22,039 nt of DNA, taken from positions 1-22,039 of the forward strand of contig JAFDTG010000013.1 of NCBI GenBank assembly GCA_019594235.1, given 5' to 3'. The first letter of the stretch is position 1; each line of letters opens with the position of its first letter. The position numbers and the translations under genes were made by a program. Source of the DNA: Candidatus Saliniplasma halalkaliphilum. GTDB taxonomy: Archaea > Thermoplasmatota > Thermoplasmata > Halarchaeoplasmatales > Halarchaeoplasmataceae. Shown here piece by piece: positions 6,080 to 14,597 of this stretch. The notes beneath the pieces are model-generated. The model saw only the letters and a list, made by a program, of their open reading frames with translations, searched no databases and was not told the origin of the DNA.

Positions 6080-6949
6080 ATGGATGAAGAAATCTTAAAA
6101 AAACTCGAAAAAAGGCTTGCAAATGGTGAGATATCTGAGGATACTTACAAAAAAATTAAAGGAAGATACGAAGCAGAAGAAAGTTTAGATGAGGAAGAAT
6201 TTGAGGATGAAGAAGAGATCGAAACAGATGATGAACCGATAGAAACAGATGGTAAAACAAAAAAAGTGTCACTTACTGGAGCTTCTAAAGCAACCGATGT
6301 GAACTGTAAATCTTTTAGGTCCTCAGGGGCTTCAAAGATAGAGGGATATCTAAAAGCTGACACAGCTAAGGTCTCAGGAGCAACTAAAGTTGAAGGTGAT
6401 GCCTTGTTGGGCGATTTAGTTTCAAGTGGTAGTTTTAAAGTTGAAGGCAAAACCGAAGCTGATCAGATGGAACTCTCTGGGGCAAGCAAGTTTGAAGGAA
6501 ATGTAAAGGCTAAAAAGATAAAATCAAACGGCTCATCGAAATTTGAAGCTGATGTAGATGTAGACGAATTCTCATCTTCCGGAGCACTGAAAATGGAGAT
6601 GAACATAACTGCTAAGACATTTACGGCAAGTGGTGCATTTAAGATACTAGATACATTAGAAGCTCAGGAGATCATGCTAAAACCCGGTGGTGATTGTTCT
6701 ATAAAACATGTAAAGGGTGGTGATGTTCTCGTTGAACGAGGAGGAAGTGGCTTTTTCTCTATGTTCAAGAAGGGAACACTAAAATGTGAAAGTATAACCG
6801 GCGATAAAATTTATCTCGAAAACACTAGGGCTGAAAATGTTGAAGGTGACGAAGTCAGGATAGGTCCCGGATGTAAAATAGATACGGTAAAAGCAAAGAA
6901 CTTAAAAGTTCACGAGTCTTCAACCGTGGGCTCAAAGATCAAGTTGTAA
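6080..6949 (+). CDS. Bactofilin-like polymer-forming repeat protein with N-terminal SHOCT-like domain
   Basis: 289 aa, no signal peptide or membrane segment, so probably cytosolic. Residues 1-31 (LEKRLANGEISEDTYKKIKG) are SHOCT-like. An acidic linker follows (about 32-60). From residue 65 to 190 there are regular beta repeats with the core SGASKxEG; the glycines at 83, 100, 117, 134, 151, 168 and 185 are exactly 17 residues apart, which fits the rungs of a bactofilin beta-solenoid. The C-terminal part, with GDKIYLENTRA and VRIGPGCKIDTV, resembles the end of Bacillus YhbE/YhbF-type bactofilins. Bactofilins form filaments that act as scaffolds. The gene is divergent from an ArsR-like regulator that also has a SHOCT-like tail. 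Its stop abuts the stop of the convergent Lhr helicase. Structure class is likely; function in this cell is unknown. Confidence 0.75.
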   Translation: MDEEILKKLEKRLANGEISEDTYKKIKGRYEAEESLDEEEFEDEEEIETDDEPIETDGKTKKVSLTGASKATDVNCKSFRSSGASKIEGYLKADTAKVSGATKVEGDALLGDLVSSGSFKVEGKTEADQMELSGASKFEGNVKAKKIKSNGSSKFEADVDVDEFSSSGALKMEMNITAKTFTASGAFKILDTLEAQEIMLKPGGDCSIKHVKGGDVLVERGGSGFFSMFKKGTLKCESITGDKIYLENTRAENVEGDEVRIGPGCKIDTVKAKNLKVHESSTVGSKIKL

Positions 6950-9900
6950 TCAGATACCTCTAGTCCTTTCGTACCATTTCTGAATCTCGTAATCTGAAAC
7001 CCTTTTCTTTTTCTCTTTTCGTTTAATACCCATATTATTTTCGAATGCCCACTTTTTGATTATCCTTTTGTATTTATTAGGACCTTCAAATTCCTTGATT
7101 TTTAGCATCCCATTTTTTATTGAAGCATTGAAGGCGGCGGCGATTTCAGTACCATCAAAAACAACAAAACAAGTCCCCAAATTAAATTTGTCTTTGATCC
7201 AATCTCTAAAGTAAAGATTCAACCTATCTTTTTGGGTAATAACGACCTTTTTATTGAATTTGATCTCATCCATCTTTTCTTGACCTTCAGTTAACATCCA
7301 ATGAACTTTATCACTATTCTCTCTAAAAAATCCTTTAACAAGATAACCATCTTCCACCAGTTCTGAAAGTATATCTCTCAAATCCGCCATCTTAAAGGAC
7401 GAACCGAGGTAACTAGATAATTTTTCTGCAGTGAAAACTCCAAAATTATCGAAGGTCCATTTTAACACTTTTTTCTTAGCCTCCTTCTCATCTATAGAAC
7501 TGTTTATGGAAAGAACATATCTGTTATTATAGTCCTTACAAATATAAAGTCCACTGTACAATTTCTTGACAGAACCTTTAGTTTTGCTTTTACTGTACGG
7601 TGATCTGTGATAGATGGTTCGAGAAGGAATTGGGGATTTGTTCGAAACGATTTCTAAAACAGTTCTATCCACTGCATTCAACTCTATAGATTTTGCAGCT
7701 TTATACACTGATATATCCTTTGGATATGCGTACATATGATAAGAAGGCACCATCTGTCCTGAATACAATTCTCCTCTCTTATGGAGCCACTCCAGCGAGT
7801 AAAATCCATTGGTTCTAGCTCTTATCTCATAATCTGAACGAGCACCTTTCATGGATTTTATTGCATCTTTGATATCCGAGTATTTGTTATCATCTAATCT
7901 CTGTCTGTGAAAAACATATGAGATCAGCTTTTCAGAAGAGTAAACATTGTTTGAAAGGTTACCCTTTACCAACATTCCCTGGATAAGTTCGTAGCCCTTT
8001 CTTTCAAATATGTTTATTGTATCATCATCTAGTTCATCAGGTGAAGTATTTTGATGATTTCGAATCCTAACTATATCATATCCTTCTAATTTATGGTAAT
8101 CCATAAGATCTTCGATCGCATCTAAGGTCTCTCCTAAGTTTTCCTCATTATCAAGATCGATATGCCTAATCTCGATACACCCGCTCATGTTCCATTTTTC
8201 TATAGCTCCGACCATCTTCCCCCTTTTAATCAACGGGAACACCCAATCATCACCATATCTTGCATAGATATCGGTCCAAATAGACCGGGTAACTGGATCT
8301 TTTTTAGATACGATCTTTAATTTATCGTACTCTTCGATATTCGATGTCTTAAGCTCTTCTAATTCATCGGATAGTATGTACAGTTCTCTCTGCGAAGCTC
8401 CAACCCGTATTTTCTTCACTTCATCGTTTCTAACCATATCTGAGACAACAGTTTCAACTTTTCTACCGTGGAATCGTGTTTGATATCGGAGATCGGAAAT
8501 AGCGATAGGTCCGTTACCTTTGAGGAATCTTCTGATCACCTTTTTTACAGCTTCATCTCTGGGAAGTGGTTCAACTTCGATGGGTTTGTATCTATTTCTA
8601 GAAGACCATGAGTCATCCCCAGTATATTCCCTTTTAAGGTATAGATTTCTATCTAGTTCTTTTACAATTTCCTTGATTTGACCATTATTTAAATCCACTT
8701 TCTTCTTGATTTCACGTAGTGTATTCGCATCATCATTTTTTATGACGTCGAATACCTTTTGTTCATCCTCACTTAATTTATAATTCCTATAGGCACCGAC
8801 ATACATGGGGATATCTTCTTTCAAAACATATCGAACACGGCCTCTTACGAATCTCCCCTCAACGATTTCACCTTTTTCTCTCATTTCATTCCATTCTTCT
8901 AAAGAGAAATTCTTTACTCTTTTATACACATCATAGGAGAGGCCAGCCTCGCCAAATAGTTCAAAGAAACTCCGAATACTGTCTAATTTTCCAAATTTCT
9001 TTTCTGCAAGGTATTGTTCAACCTTTTTCTCGCTTACCTGCTCTTTTCCAGGGAACCTAAGAGAGTGATAGTCTTCCTTCAGCATATACTGTTTTTCTTC
9101 TCCAACGACCAATTTCCCAGATATGACTTTACCTCTATCTACCAAATTATTCAATGCCATTAATGCTCTATCTTCAGGGACCGATAATGCATAAGCGATC
9201 TCTTCTAAACCTTGTGGAACATGATATTCAAGATAATCCATTATGAATTCTTCTACCTTTTCGACTTCTACATCTTTCTTATCTAGTAAACCATATATGT
9301 AATCGCCTTCATCGGTAATACCTCTCCTGTTCACCAGCCTTTTTCTTTCCAAATCTCTGATTATGTTTTTAACATCCCTCAACCGTAGATCAGTGGTATC
9401 GAAGATTTCACGGATAGTTCTTGGTTTTGTTTTGAGAGAACCTAAAACGGGACCGGCACCATGAGGCTGTTCACCCTGGTCAAGAGAATACAGGATAGTA
9501 TCGATATAATCGGATGAAACGTATTTAACTTCACCTACCCATATAGATTGTATCTTGCCTTCGTTCAAAAGCTCTTTTACCCAGTTTCGCACTTCTTCAA
9601 AGGACTTATCAGTTCTCTGGTAAATGTTGTCCCCTTTCTCTTTAAAAACATGTACAGGTTGAAGTTCCTTGATAACGTCGTATAGTTCGTCTTTTGTATT
9701 AAAATCAGGTTTTTTATCGAAATAATGTTTTTCAACATTTTCAGCCTCGAACTTGAACTTTTCTATCTCTTCCTCGGGTATTACCTGTTCCAGTACTTTC
9801 TGATGGAATTGTCTAAGAAGTGCACTTTTATCATCCATCATGATGACGTCCGAAATTCCAGCCATTATGATGTTATGTGCAAATGGGGAAGGTGTATCAT

Positions 9901-12337
9901 TATAATCGATCGTTTTTACATCCATCTTCCCTTTTTCGATCCAATTCAAAACCTCCCTTGCATTACCCATATCTAGTACTTCATAGAGTATTTCATTGTA
10001 GGTTTCCTTTATTATCGGAAAATCGTCTTGTCTATGAAGAACATTTAGTATCTTTTTCGATCTGAACTTCTGTTTAGACACCGATATATCCCGGCCTTTG
10101 TAATTTCTGAGTATCATCATAGCTCTGCTTGCACAGTGCCTAAACCTCTGCTTGAACATCTCCGTGTTTCTAACAGCCCTTTTCAATATCTGTTCTATAT
10201 TATTAGATGTGATCAGATTAGAAACCTCGTTCAGAGTTATCTTCTTTTTAACAGAGATCATGAAATTATCGTCTGAAACTGAAACGTTGGTAGTACAGTT
10301 GAACCGTTTAGAAATTTTATAGGCATAAGCCCGGGATAGGGCGTCATTTACTCTTCTTCCAAAACAAGCATGGAATATTATATTGTAATGTCCCTTCTGG
10401 TCCTCAAATCCTTCAAGTACCAATCGTTGGTCTGATGGGAGTTCTTCCATGAATCCTAATTGTTCCTTAAAATAGCTAACTATAGTTTGAGCAGAGCCTT
10501 TGTCGATGCTGTAATCGTCCATCAGCCAATTTAAAATGTCGTTGTCGTCAACACGTTCAGCAAGTTTCCTTCTAAATTCACCTATAGCAACAGAAAGATC
10601 AAAACTTCTAGGAAGCATCTCTCCGGTCCAACTTGGGACCGTTGGTTTTTTGCCCGAAGCGTCTTTAACGAACAATCTGGTACCTTTTGTATTTGAAAAC
10701 TCGTATGAATGCCCACCTAGTACGAATACATCTCCACGGGACAATCTCTCTACAAACTTTTCAGATAATTTACCCAGAGGTACGCCCTTATCAGAGTAAA
10801 CTCGGTAATTAGAATCAGATGGGATAGTACCTATATTTAGGTAATAGATCATCTGGACTCCGCCTTTCTTACCAAAAACACCTTCCTCGGAGTTGCACCA
10901 TATCTTCGGATAAACGTTTTCGAATCGATTCCCACTTAAGAAATCTAAGACAGCTAAATAATCATCCTCTGGTAGATTTTTGTAACAATAGGACTTCCTT
11001 ATCACTTCATAAGCTTCATCTACTTCCCACCTCTTTTCCAAACTCATACCTATGATAGCTTGAGCAAGAACATCTAGATTGTTCGTTGGTATGTGGACTC
11101 TATCGATTTCATGTTCGTAAGCCTGTTTGGTAAGTACGGAACATTCAACAAGGTCATCCTTTTCAAATACGATCATCCTTCCTTTGGATGTCTTTCCAAC
11201 AGCGTGACCGGCTCTCCCAACCCTCTGAAGTCCCTTGGCCACTGATTTTGGTGATCCCACCTGTACTACCAGGTCGATGTAACCTACATCGATCCCCAAT
11301 TCCAGTGAAGTGGAAGAAACTGCGGATGTGAGTTCTCCATTTTTAAGATTATCTTCGACATCTAATCTAGTTTCTTTACTAAGACTGCCATGATGAGCAG
11401 CTATATCTGTAATACCTCTTTCTTGTAACTTATATGAAACGTTCTCGGCACCGCTTCTAGTATTGGTGAATATCAGAGTGGTTCTATGATCTTCTACCAT
11501 CTCAGTCAACGTATCATACATACGGGAGTTTACCACTTCGTAAGGAAGTAAGGTCATGTCATCCACAGGGGATATTACAGATAAATCCAGTCTCTTTTTT
11601 TCTCCCGCAACTTCGATTATGTTTACCTCCCGGGGGTTTTCATTATTAAAACCTCCTAAAAATTTAGCTATCTCTTCAATAGGTGCTTGAGTTGCGGACA
11701 AACCGATTCTGGTCATGTTACTTTTTACATGTTCCTCGAGCCTCTCCGTATTTAGCGATAAGAAAACACCTCTTTTCGAAGAGCAGATGTCATGGATCTC
11801 ATCCATGATAAAATATTTCACATCATCAAATTTTTCTCTGAATTTAGGAGACGAAAGCACTAAACCAAGACTTTCTGGTGTGGTGATAAAGATATGAGGG
11901 GGATCCGTCACCATCTTTCTTCTTTCCTTCTGAGAAGTATCACCGGACCTTATAGCAGTTTTAATTTCAGGAACCTTCGCATCTTTTTGCTCTGCTAGTG
12001 ATCTTATCTCTTGTAAAGGCTTCTCTAAATTTTTATGGATATCATTGGCTAACGCCTTTAATGGAGAAACATAAACGCAGTATATTTTGTCCTCTAATTC
12101 ACCTTGTTTATCCAATTTGAAAAGTTCATTTATAATTGATAAAAATGCAGTCAAGGTTTTGCCTGATCCGGTAGGTGACGAAACCAGTACATTCTTCATT
12201 TCATGGATTAATGGAATTGCATAACCCTGGGGTTCCGTCAATGAATCAAATTTATCGTCAAACCACTCTGCTATCAGAGGTTCCATCAGGTCTAAGACTT
12301 CTTCTTTATCTTTGCTTTCGCTCACTCTTTTTATCAT
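6950..12337 (-). CDS. lhr: Very large Lhr-type SF2 helicase with AlkZ/HTH_42-like C-terminal region
   Basis: 1795 aa from ATG 12337. An in-frame TTG at 12370 adds 11 residues but coincides with the predicted transcript start, so the ATG is preferred. Helicase motifs: PTGSGKT (55-61), TTPESL, DEIHD (179-183), SATQ (214-217), and QRVGRAGH (371-378). The Lhr hallmark PSWTGEMLPRSF is at 568-579, closing the roughly 900-residue Lhr core of helicase, winged-helix and beta-barrel parts. The next 900 residues hold several winged-helix-like segments. One stretch (about 1347-1429: KDPVTRSIWTDIYARYG, then FPLIKRGKMVGAIEKW) and a second near the end (about 1702-1769: KDRLNLYFRDWIKDKFN, then FVVFDGTEIAAAF) resemble HTH_42/AlkZ-like proteins. 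The family acts on DNA repair intermediates; full-length bacterial Lhr reaches about 1500 residues. Glycosylase activity is possible but no catalytic residue could be identified. Confidence 0.88.
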   Translation of the reverse strand: MIKRVSESKDKEEVLDLMEPLIAEWFDDKFDSLTEPQGYAIPLIHEMKNVLVSSPTGSGKTLTAFLSIINELFKLDKQGELEDKIYCVYVSPLKALANDIHKNLEKPLQEIRSLAEQKDAKVPEIKTAIRSGDTSQKERRKMVTDPPHIFITTPESLGLVLSSPKFREKFDDVKYFIMDEIHDICSSKRGVFLSLNTERLEEHVKSNMTRIGLSATQAPIEEIAKFLGGFNNENPREVNIIEVAGEKKRLDLSVISPVDDMTLLPYEVVNSRMYDTLTEMVEDHRTTLIFTNTRSGAENVSYKLQERGITDIAAHHGSLSKETRLDVEDNLKNGELTSAVSSTSLELGIDVGYIDLVVQVGSPKSVAKGLQRVGRAGHAVGKTSKGRMIVFEKDDLVECSVLTKQAYEHEIDRVHIPTNNLDVLAQAIIGMSLEKRWEVDEAYEVIRKSYCYKNLPEDDYLAVLDFLSGNRFENVYPKIWCNSEEGVFGKKGGVQMIYYLNIGTIPSDSNYRVYSDKGVPLGKLSEKFVERLSRGDVFVLGGHSYEFSNTKGTRLFVKDASGKKPTVPSWTGEMLPRSFDLSVAIGEFRRKLAERVDDNDILNWLMDDYSIDKGSAQTIVSYFKEQLGFMEELPSDQRLVLEGFEDQKGHYNIIFHACFGRRVNDALSRAYAYKISKRFNCTTNVSVSDDNFMISVKKKITLNEVSNLITSNNIEQILKRAVRNTEMFKQRFRHCASRAMMILRNYKGRDISVSKQKFRSKKILNVLHRQDDFPIIKETYNEILYEVLDMGNAREVLNWIEKGKMDVKTIDYNDTPSPFAHNIIMAGISDVIMMDDKSALLRQFHQKVLEQVIPEEEIEKFKFEAENVEKHYFDKKPDFNTKDELYDVIKELQPVHVFKEKGDNIYQRTDKSFEEVRNWVKELLNEGKIQSIWVGEVKYVSSDYIDTILYSLDQGEQPHGAGPVLGSLKTKPRTIREIFDTTDLRLRDVKNIIRDLERKRLVNRRGITDEGDYIYGLLDKKDVEVEKVEEFIMDYLEYHVPQGLEEIAYALSVPEDRALMALNNLVDRGKVISGKLVVGEEKQYMLKEDYHSLRFPGKEQVSEKKVEQYLAEKKFGKLDSIRSFFELFGEAGLSYDVYKRVKNFSLEEWNEMREKGEIVEGRFVRGRVRYVLKEDIPMYVGAYRNYKLSEDEQKVFDVIKNDDANTLREIKKKVDLNNGQIKEIVKELDRNLYLKREYTGDDSWSSRNRYKPIEVEPLPRDEAVKKVIRRFLKGNGPIAISDLRYQTRFHGRKVETVVSDMVRNDEVKKIRVGASQRELYILSDELEELKTSNIEEYDKLKIVSKKDPVTRSIWTDIYARYGDDWVFPLIKRGKMVGAIEKWNMSGCIEIRHIDLDNEENLGETLDAIEDLMDYHKLEGYDIVRIRNHQNTSPDELDDDTINIFERKGYELIQGMLVKGNLSNNVYSSEKLISYVFHRQRLDDNKYSDIKDAIKSMKGARSDYEIRARTNGFYSLEWLHKRGELYSGQMVPSYHMYAYPKDISVYKAAKSIELNAVDRTVLEIVSNKSPIPSRTIYHRSPYSKSKTKGSVKKLYSGLYICKDYNNRYVLSINSSIDEKEAKKKVLKWTFDNFGVFTAEKLSSYLGSSFKMADLRDILSELVEDGYLVKGFFRENSDKVHWMLTEGQEKMDEIKFNKKVVITQKDRLNLYFRDWIKDKFNLGTCFVVFDGTEIAAAFNASIKNGMLKIKEFEGPNKYKRIIKKWAFENNMGIKRKEKKKRVSDYEIQKWYERTRGI

Positions 12338-12389
12338 CCTTTCTTTCCCTGTGCATCTGCTTCGAATCAAAGATTACGTGAACGGTCAT

Positions 12390-12397
12390 TTAATAAA
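12390..12397 (-). promoter_or_regulatory. TATA box of the Lhr helicase gene
   Basis: TTTATTAA on the minus strand predicts a transcript start near 12368. That leaves a leader of about 31 bases, with the purine-rich GGGAAAGAAAGG before the ATG at 12337. It argues against translation from the TTG at 12370. Confidence 0.5.
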
Positions 12398-12430
12398 CTT
12401 TCGCTTCTATACAAAGGTTTGAAAATATAG

Positions 12431-12450
12431 CCTAAAAAAATAAAAAGAAT
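12431..12450 (-). terminator. T-rich terminator after the creatininase-family gene
   Basis: Two T runs (five and seven T) occur on the minus strand starting 17 bases after the stop codon, just upstream of the Lhr promoter. This suggests the amidohydrolase and helicase are separate transcripts. Confidence 0.5.
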
Positions 12451-12466
12451 TATTGTAGTTATGAGA

Positions 12467-13213
12467 TCATTTTGAAAGTTCTTCTCTTATCGTATCAACG
12501 TACCAGTCCGATATAGATTCTAGAATAATCTCTCCGGCCTCCTTGCTAGCTAAACTTGGATCACCGAGAACACCATTTTTAGTGAAGTATTTCAGTCCTT
12601 TTGCAAAAAGAGTTCCAATCGGTATATCTTCCGTATATCCTTTTTTGAATTTGTTTTTTCGTACCAATCCTTCATCTATAGCTAACATGATCGATGTTTC
12701 AGAAGCACCGGAGTGTATGATCGGTTCTTCGAAATCTATTCCCGCATCTTTCATTCCTTCATTCATAAGTTCCATGCTTTTCTCTATATCCGCTATGACC
12801 GCTAATTTGGAATCTTTCAATTTATATCTGAGTTCAGGTTCGAATTCCTCGAGAGGATCAAAATTCCCGCCGTGATAAGGTATCAGTACTATATTTTTAA
12901 AACCATGTTTTTCGTAGGCTAAACAATGGTCCAACACTAGGTTCTTAAGTGTCTTATATGATATGGAAACCGTACCAGAGAACTCCATATGGTGTTTAGA
13001 ACAACCTGGCCTTATTATCGGAGCGACCAACGCCTTATCAAGTTTTTCAGCAGTCCTAACTCCAAGTTCTTCAGAGATCAATTCATCGGTATTTATCGGT
13101 AGATGTGGTCCATGCTGTTCTATAGAACCCAATAATATCAAAACAGTATCATATCCCTGTTCAATAGCTTCCTGAATTTCTAACCAACTCATATCTTCCA
13201 GTTTTAGTTTCAT
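12467..13213 (-). CDS. Creatininase-family metal-dependent amidohydrolase
   Basis: 248 aa, usual length for the family, cytosolic. The family hydrolyses cyclic amides or formamides with two metal ions; members include creatininase, the archaeal formylamide hydrolase ArfB of riboflavin/F420 synthesis, and MftE of mycofactocin maturation. The N-terminal motif GSIEQHGPHLPINTDELI supplies probable ligands E32, H34 and D43. H115 is in YHGGN and E173 in HSGASETS; all five metal ligands are therefore present. It has its own TATA box and a T-rich terminator. Upstream on the same strand are an acyltransferase and a HyuA/HyuB pair, which makes a cyclic-amide catabolic role attractive, while ArfB would be a housekeeping alternative. 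Residues alone do not decide between them. Confidence 0.85.
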   Translation of the reverse strand: MKLKLEDMSWLEIQEAIEQGYDTVLILLGSIEQHGPHLPINTDELISEELGVRTAEKLDKALVAPIIRPGCSKHHMEFSGTVSISYKTLKNLVLDHCLAYEKHGFKNIVLIPYHGGNFDPLEEFEPELRYKLKDSKLAVIADIEKSMELMNEGMKDAGIDFEEPIIHSGASETSIMLAIDEGLVRKNKFKKGYTEDIPIGTLFAKGLKYFTKNGVLGDPSLASKEAGEIILESISDWYVDTIREELSK

Positions 13214-13240
13214 AGAATCATAAAAACTAGTAGAAGATCG

Positions 13241-13249
13241 TTATAAAAT
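13241..13249 (-). promoter_or_regulatory. TATA box of the creatininase-family gene
   Basis: ATTTTATAA on the minus strand predicts a start near 13219, about six bases before the ATG at 13213, so the mRNA has almost no leader. No Shine-Dalgarno sequence is seen. Confidence 0.55.
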
Positions 13250-13285
13250 ACTTTTCGGAATTAATCAATAATTAGTCAAACCATT

Positions 13286-13300
13286 AAAAAAAATAAAAGA
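13286..13300 (-). terminator. T-rich terminator after the acyltransferase gene
   Basis: TCTTTTATTTTTTTT on the minus strand begins about 17 bases after the TAG stop of the upstream gene and ends in eight T. It separates this gene from the creatininase-family gene. Confidence 0.5.
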
Positions 13301-13316
13301 AAGGATTTTTGTCAAT

Positions 13317-14513
13317 CTATATCAAGTCCATCTCTTTACCCAGTTTTTCGTAGGCATTCAAAATGTAATCAAGGTCGTCGTAGTCCATACCTGCATTTAT
13401 TTGGTTCCTGATCCTAGCCTGTCCTTTAGCTACCATCGGATAAACGATTGCTAGTGCAAATATTCCTTCATCATATAATCTGTCTGCAAGTTTCTGGGCT
13501 TTCCTGCTGTCTCCGATCATGGCGGGTATTATAGGAGTTTCACTCCTACCTGTATCATATCCTAGACTTTCGATCTCCTTCTTGAAGTACTCGGTAAGAT
13601 CCCATAACTTCTCGACTCTTTCTGTTTCTTCCATGACTAAATCGAGAGCCTTGATATTCACTGCCGCCACATGTGGCGGGAATGCTGCACTCAAAAGCCA
13701 AGTTCTAGATGTGTTGTATGCATAATTGATTAGTCCCTCATCACCGGCTAACATGCCGCCAAAACCACCGAGTGCTTTCGAGAAAGTTCCCATCTCGACA
13801 TCGATCCTATCTTCCAAGTTGAATTCTCTTGCTATGCCTCTTCCATCACCTAAAATACCCTCACCGTGAGCGTCATCCACATATGTCATAGCTCCGTATT
13901 CATCAGCTAGGTCCTGTATCTCATCCATCTTTGCTATGTCACCATCCATGCTAAAAACACCGTCGGTGATGACGAACATCCTTTCGTATCCTTCTTCTTG
14001 TGCCTGTTTCAAACAATCCTCTAATTCACCCATATCAGAATGGCCATAGATCATCTTGTCAGCACGAGATAGTCTCACACCATCGATGATACTTCCGTGG
14101 TTAAGTTCGTCGGAGATCAATAAATCACCTTTTTCAAGGAGTTGAGGTATCAAACCAGCGTTAACTGCAAAACCAGTTTGGTAGGTCATACCTGCTTCTG
14201 TTTCTTTAAACTCTGCTATCTTATCCCAAAGCTCCTCATGGATATCCATAGTTCCAGCGATAGACCAATCAGATCCCGCTCCCGCACCATATTTATCAAC
14301 AGCCTCTTTTGCGGCCTTTCTCAACTCTGGATGATTAGCTAAATCCAAGTAATTATTTGATGCCAACATTATACACTCTTTCCCGTCGACTGTAACATGT
14401 GCCGTTGACGGACCTTCAAGATCTCTGATCTTCCAGGTAAGTCCTTCCTCTTTCATCTCTTCATATTTTTTCTGTAAATATTCAGTCTTTTTTGTCATAT
14501 TATCAAACTCCAT
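13317..14513 (-). CDS. Glycine C-acetyltransferase (2-amino-3-ketobutyrate CoA ligase)-like PLP enzyme
   Basis: 398 aa, typical for the alpha-oxoamine synthase family, which joins an acyl-CoA to an amino acid with loss of CoA. Visible features are ASNNYLDL (51-58), NHGSIIDG with the PLP-stacking His at 139, DGVFSMDGD (184-192), the PLP-contacting DDAH (213-216), and the Schiff-base lysine K246 in GTFSKALGGFGG. The conserved GTMDIHEELW segment favours KBL over biotin synthesis, and no biotin genes are nearby. Where many members have Arg before the IxGT motif, this protein has GAGSDWSIAGT, with Trp. It is likely leaderless: a TATA-like CGATTTATCC lies 25 bases before the ATG. KBL uses glycine plus acetyl-CoA or cleaves 2-amino-3-oxobutanoate from threonine; no threonine dehydrogenase is in the window. 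8-amino-7-oxononanoate synthase is the main alternative. Confidence 0.82.
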   Translation of the reverse strand: MEFDNMTKKTEYLQKKYEEMKEEGLTWKIRDLEGPSTAHVTVDGKECIMLASNNYLDLANHPELRKAAKEAVDKYGAGAGSDWSIAGTMDIHEELWDKIAEFKETEAGMTYQTGFAVNAGLIPQLLEKGDLLISDELNHGSIIDGVRLSRADKMIYGHSDMGELEDCLKQAQEEGYERMFVITDGVFSMDGDIAKMDEIQDLADEYGAMTYVDDAHGEGILGDGRGIAREFNLEDRIDVEMGTFSKALGGFGGMLAGDEGLINYAYNTSRTWLLSAAFPPHVAAVNIKALDLVMEETERVEKLWDLTEYFKKEIESLGYDTGRSETPIIPAMIGDSRKAQKLADRLYDEGIFALAIVYPMVAKGQARIRNQINAGMDYDDLDYILNAYEKLGKEMDLI

Positions 14514-14533
14514 ATCTTTGAGTTTCCCTCTTA

Positions 14534-14543
14534 GGGATAAATC
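14534..14543 (-). promoter_or_regulatory. TATA-like box of the acyltransferase gene
   Basis: CGATTTATCC on the minus strand is centred about 26 bases before the ATG at 14513, predicting a leaderless transcript independent of the hydantoinase genes upstream. Confidence 0.4.
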
Positions 14544-14597
14544 GAACCTTCTTTGTTATTTGAAATAATTATTGTCACTTAAATCTTTCTAATCGAA

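Noticed and set aside
12338..12370. Upstream TTG start for the Lhr helicase
   Set aside because: It coincides with the predicted transcript start, and a good ATG lies 33 bases further on.
12467..13213. Reading the creatininase-family gene as MftE of a mycofactocin-like system together with the PqqD-domain protein and radical SAM enzyme
   Set aside because: The genes are about 8 kb apart on opposite strands, the radical SAM protein is not recognisably MftC, and no short precursor peptide gene was found.
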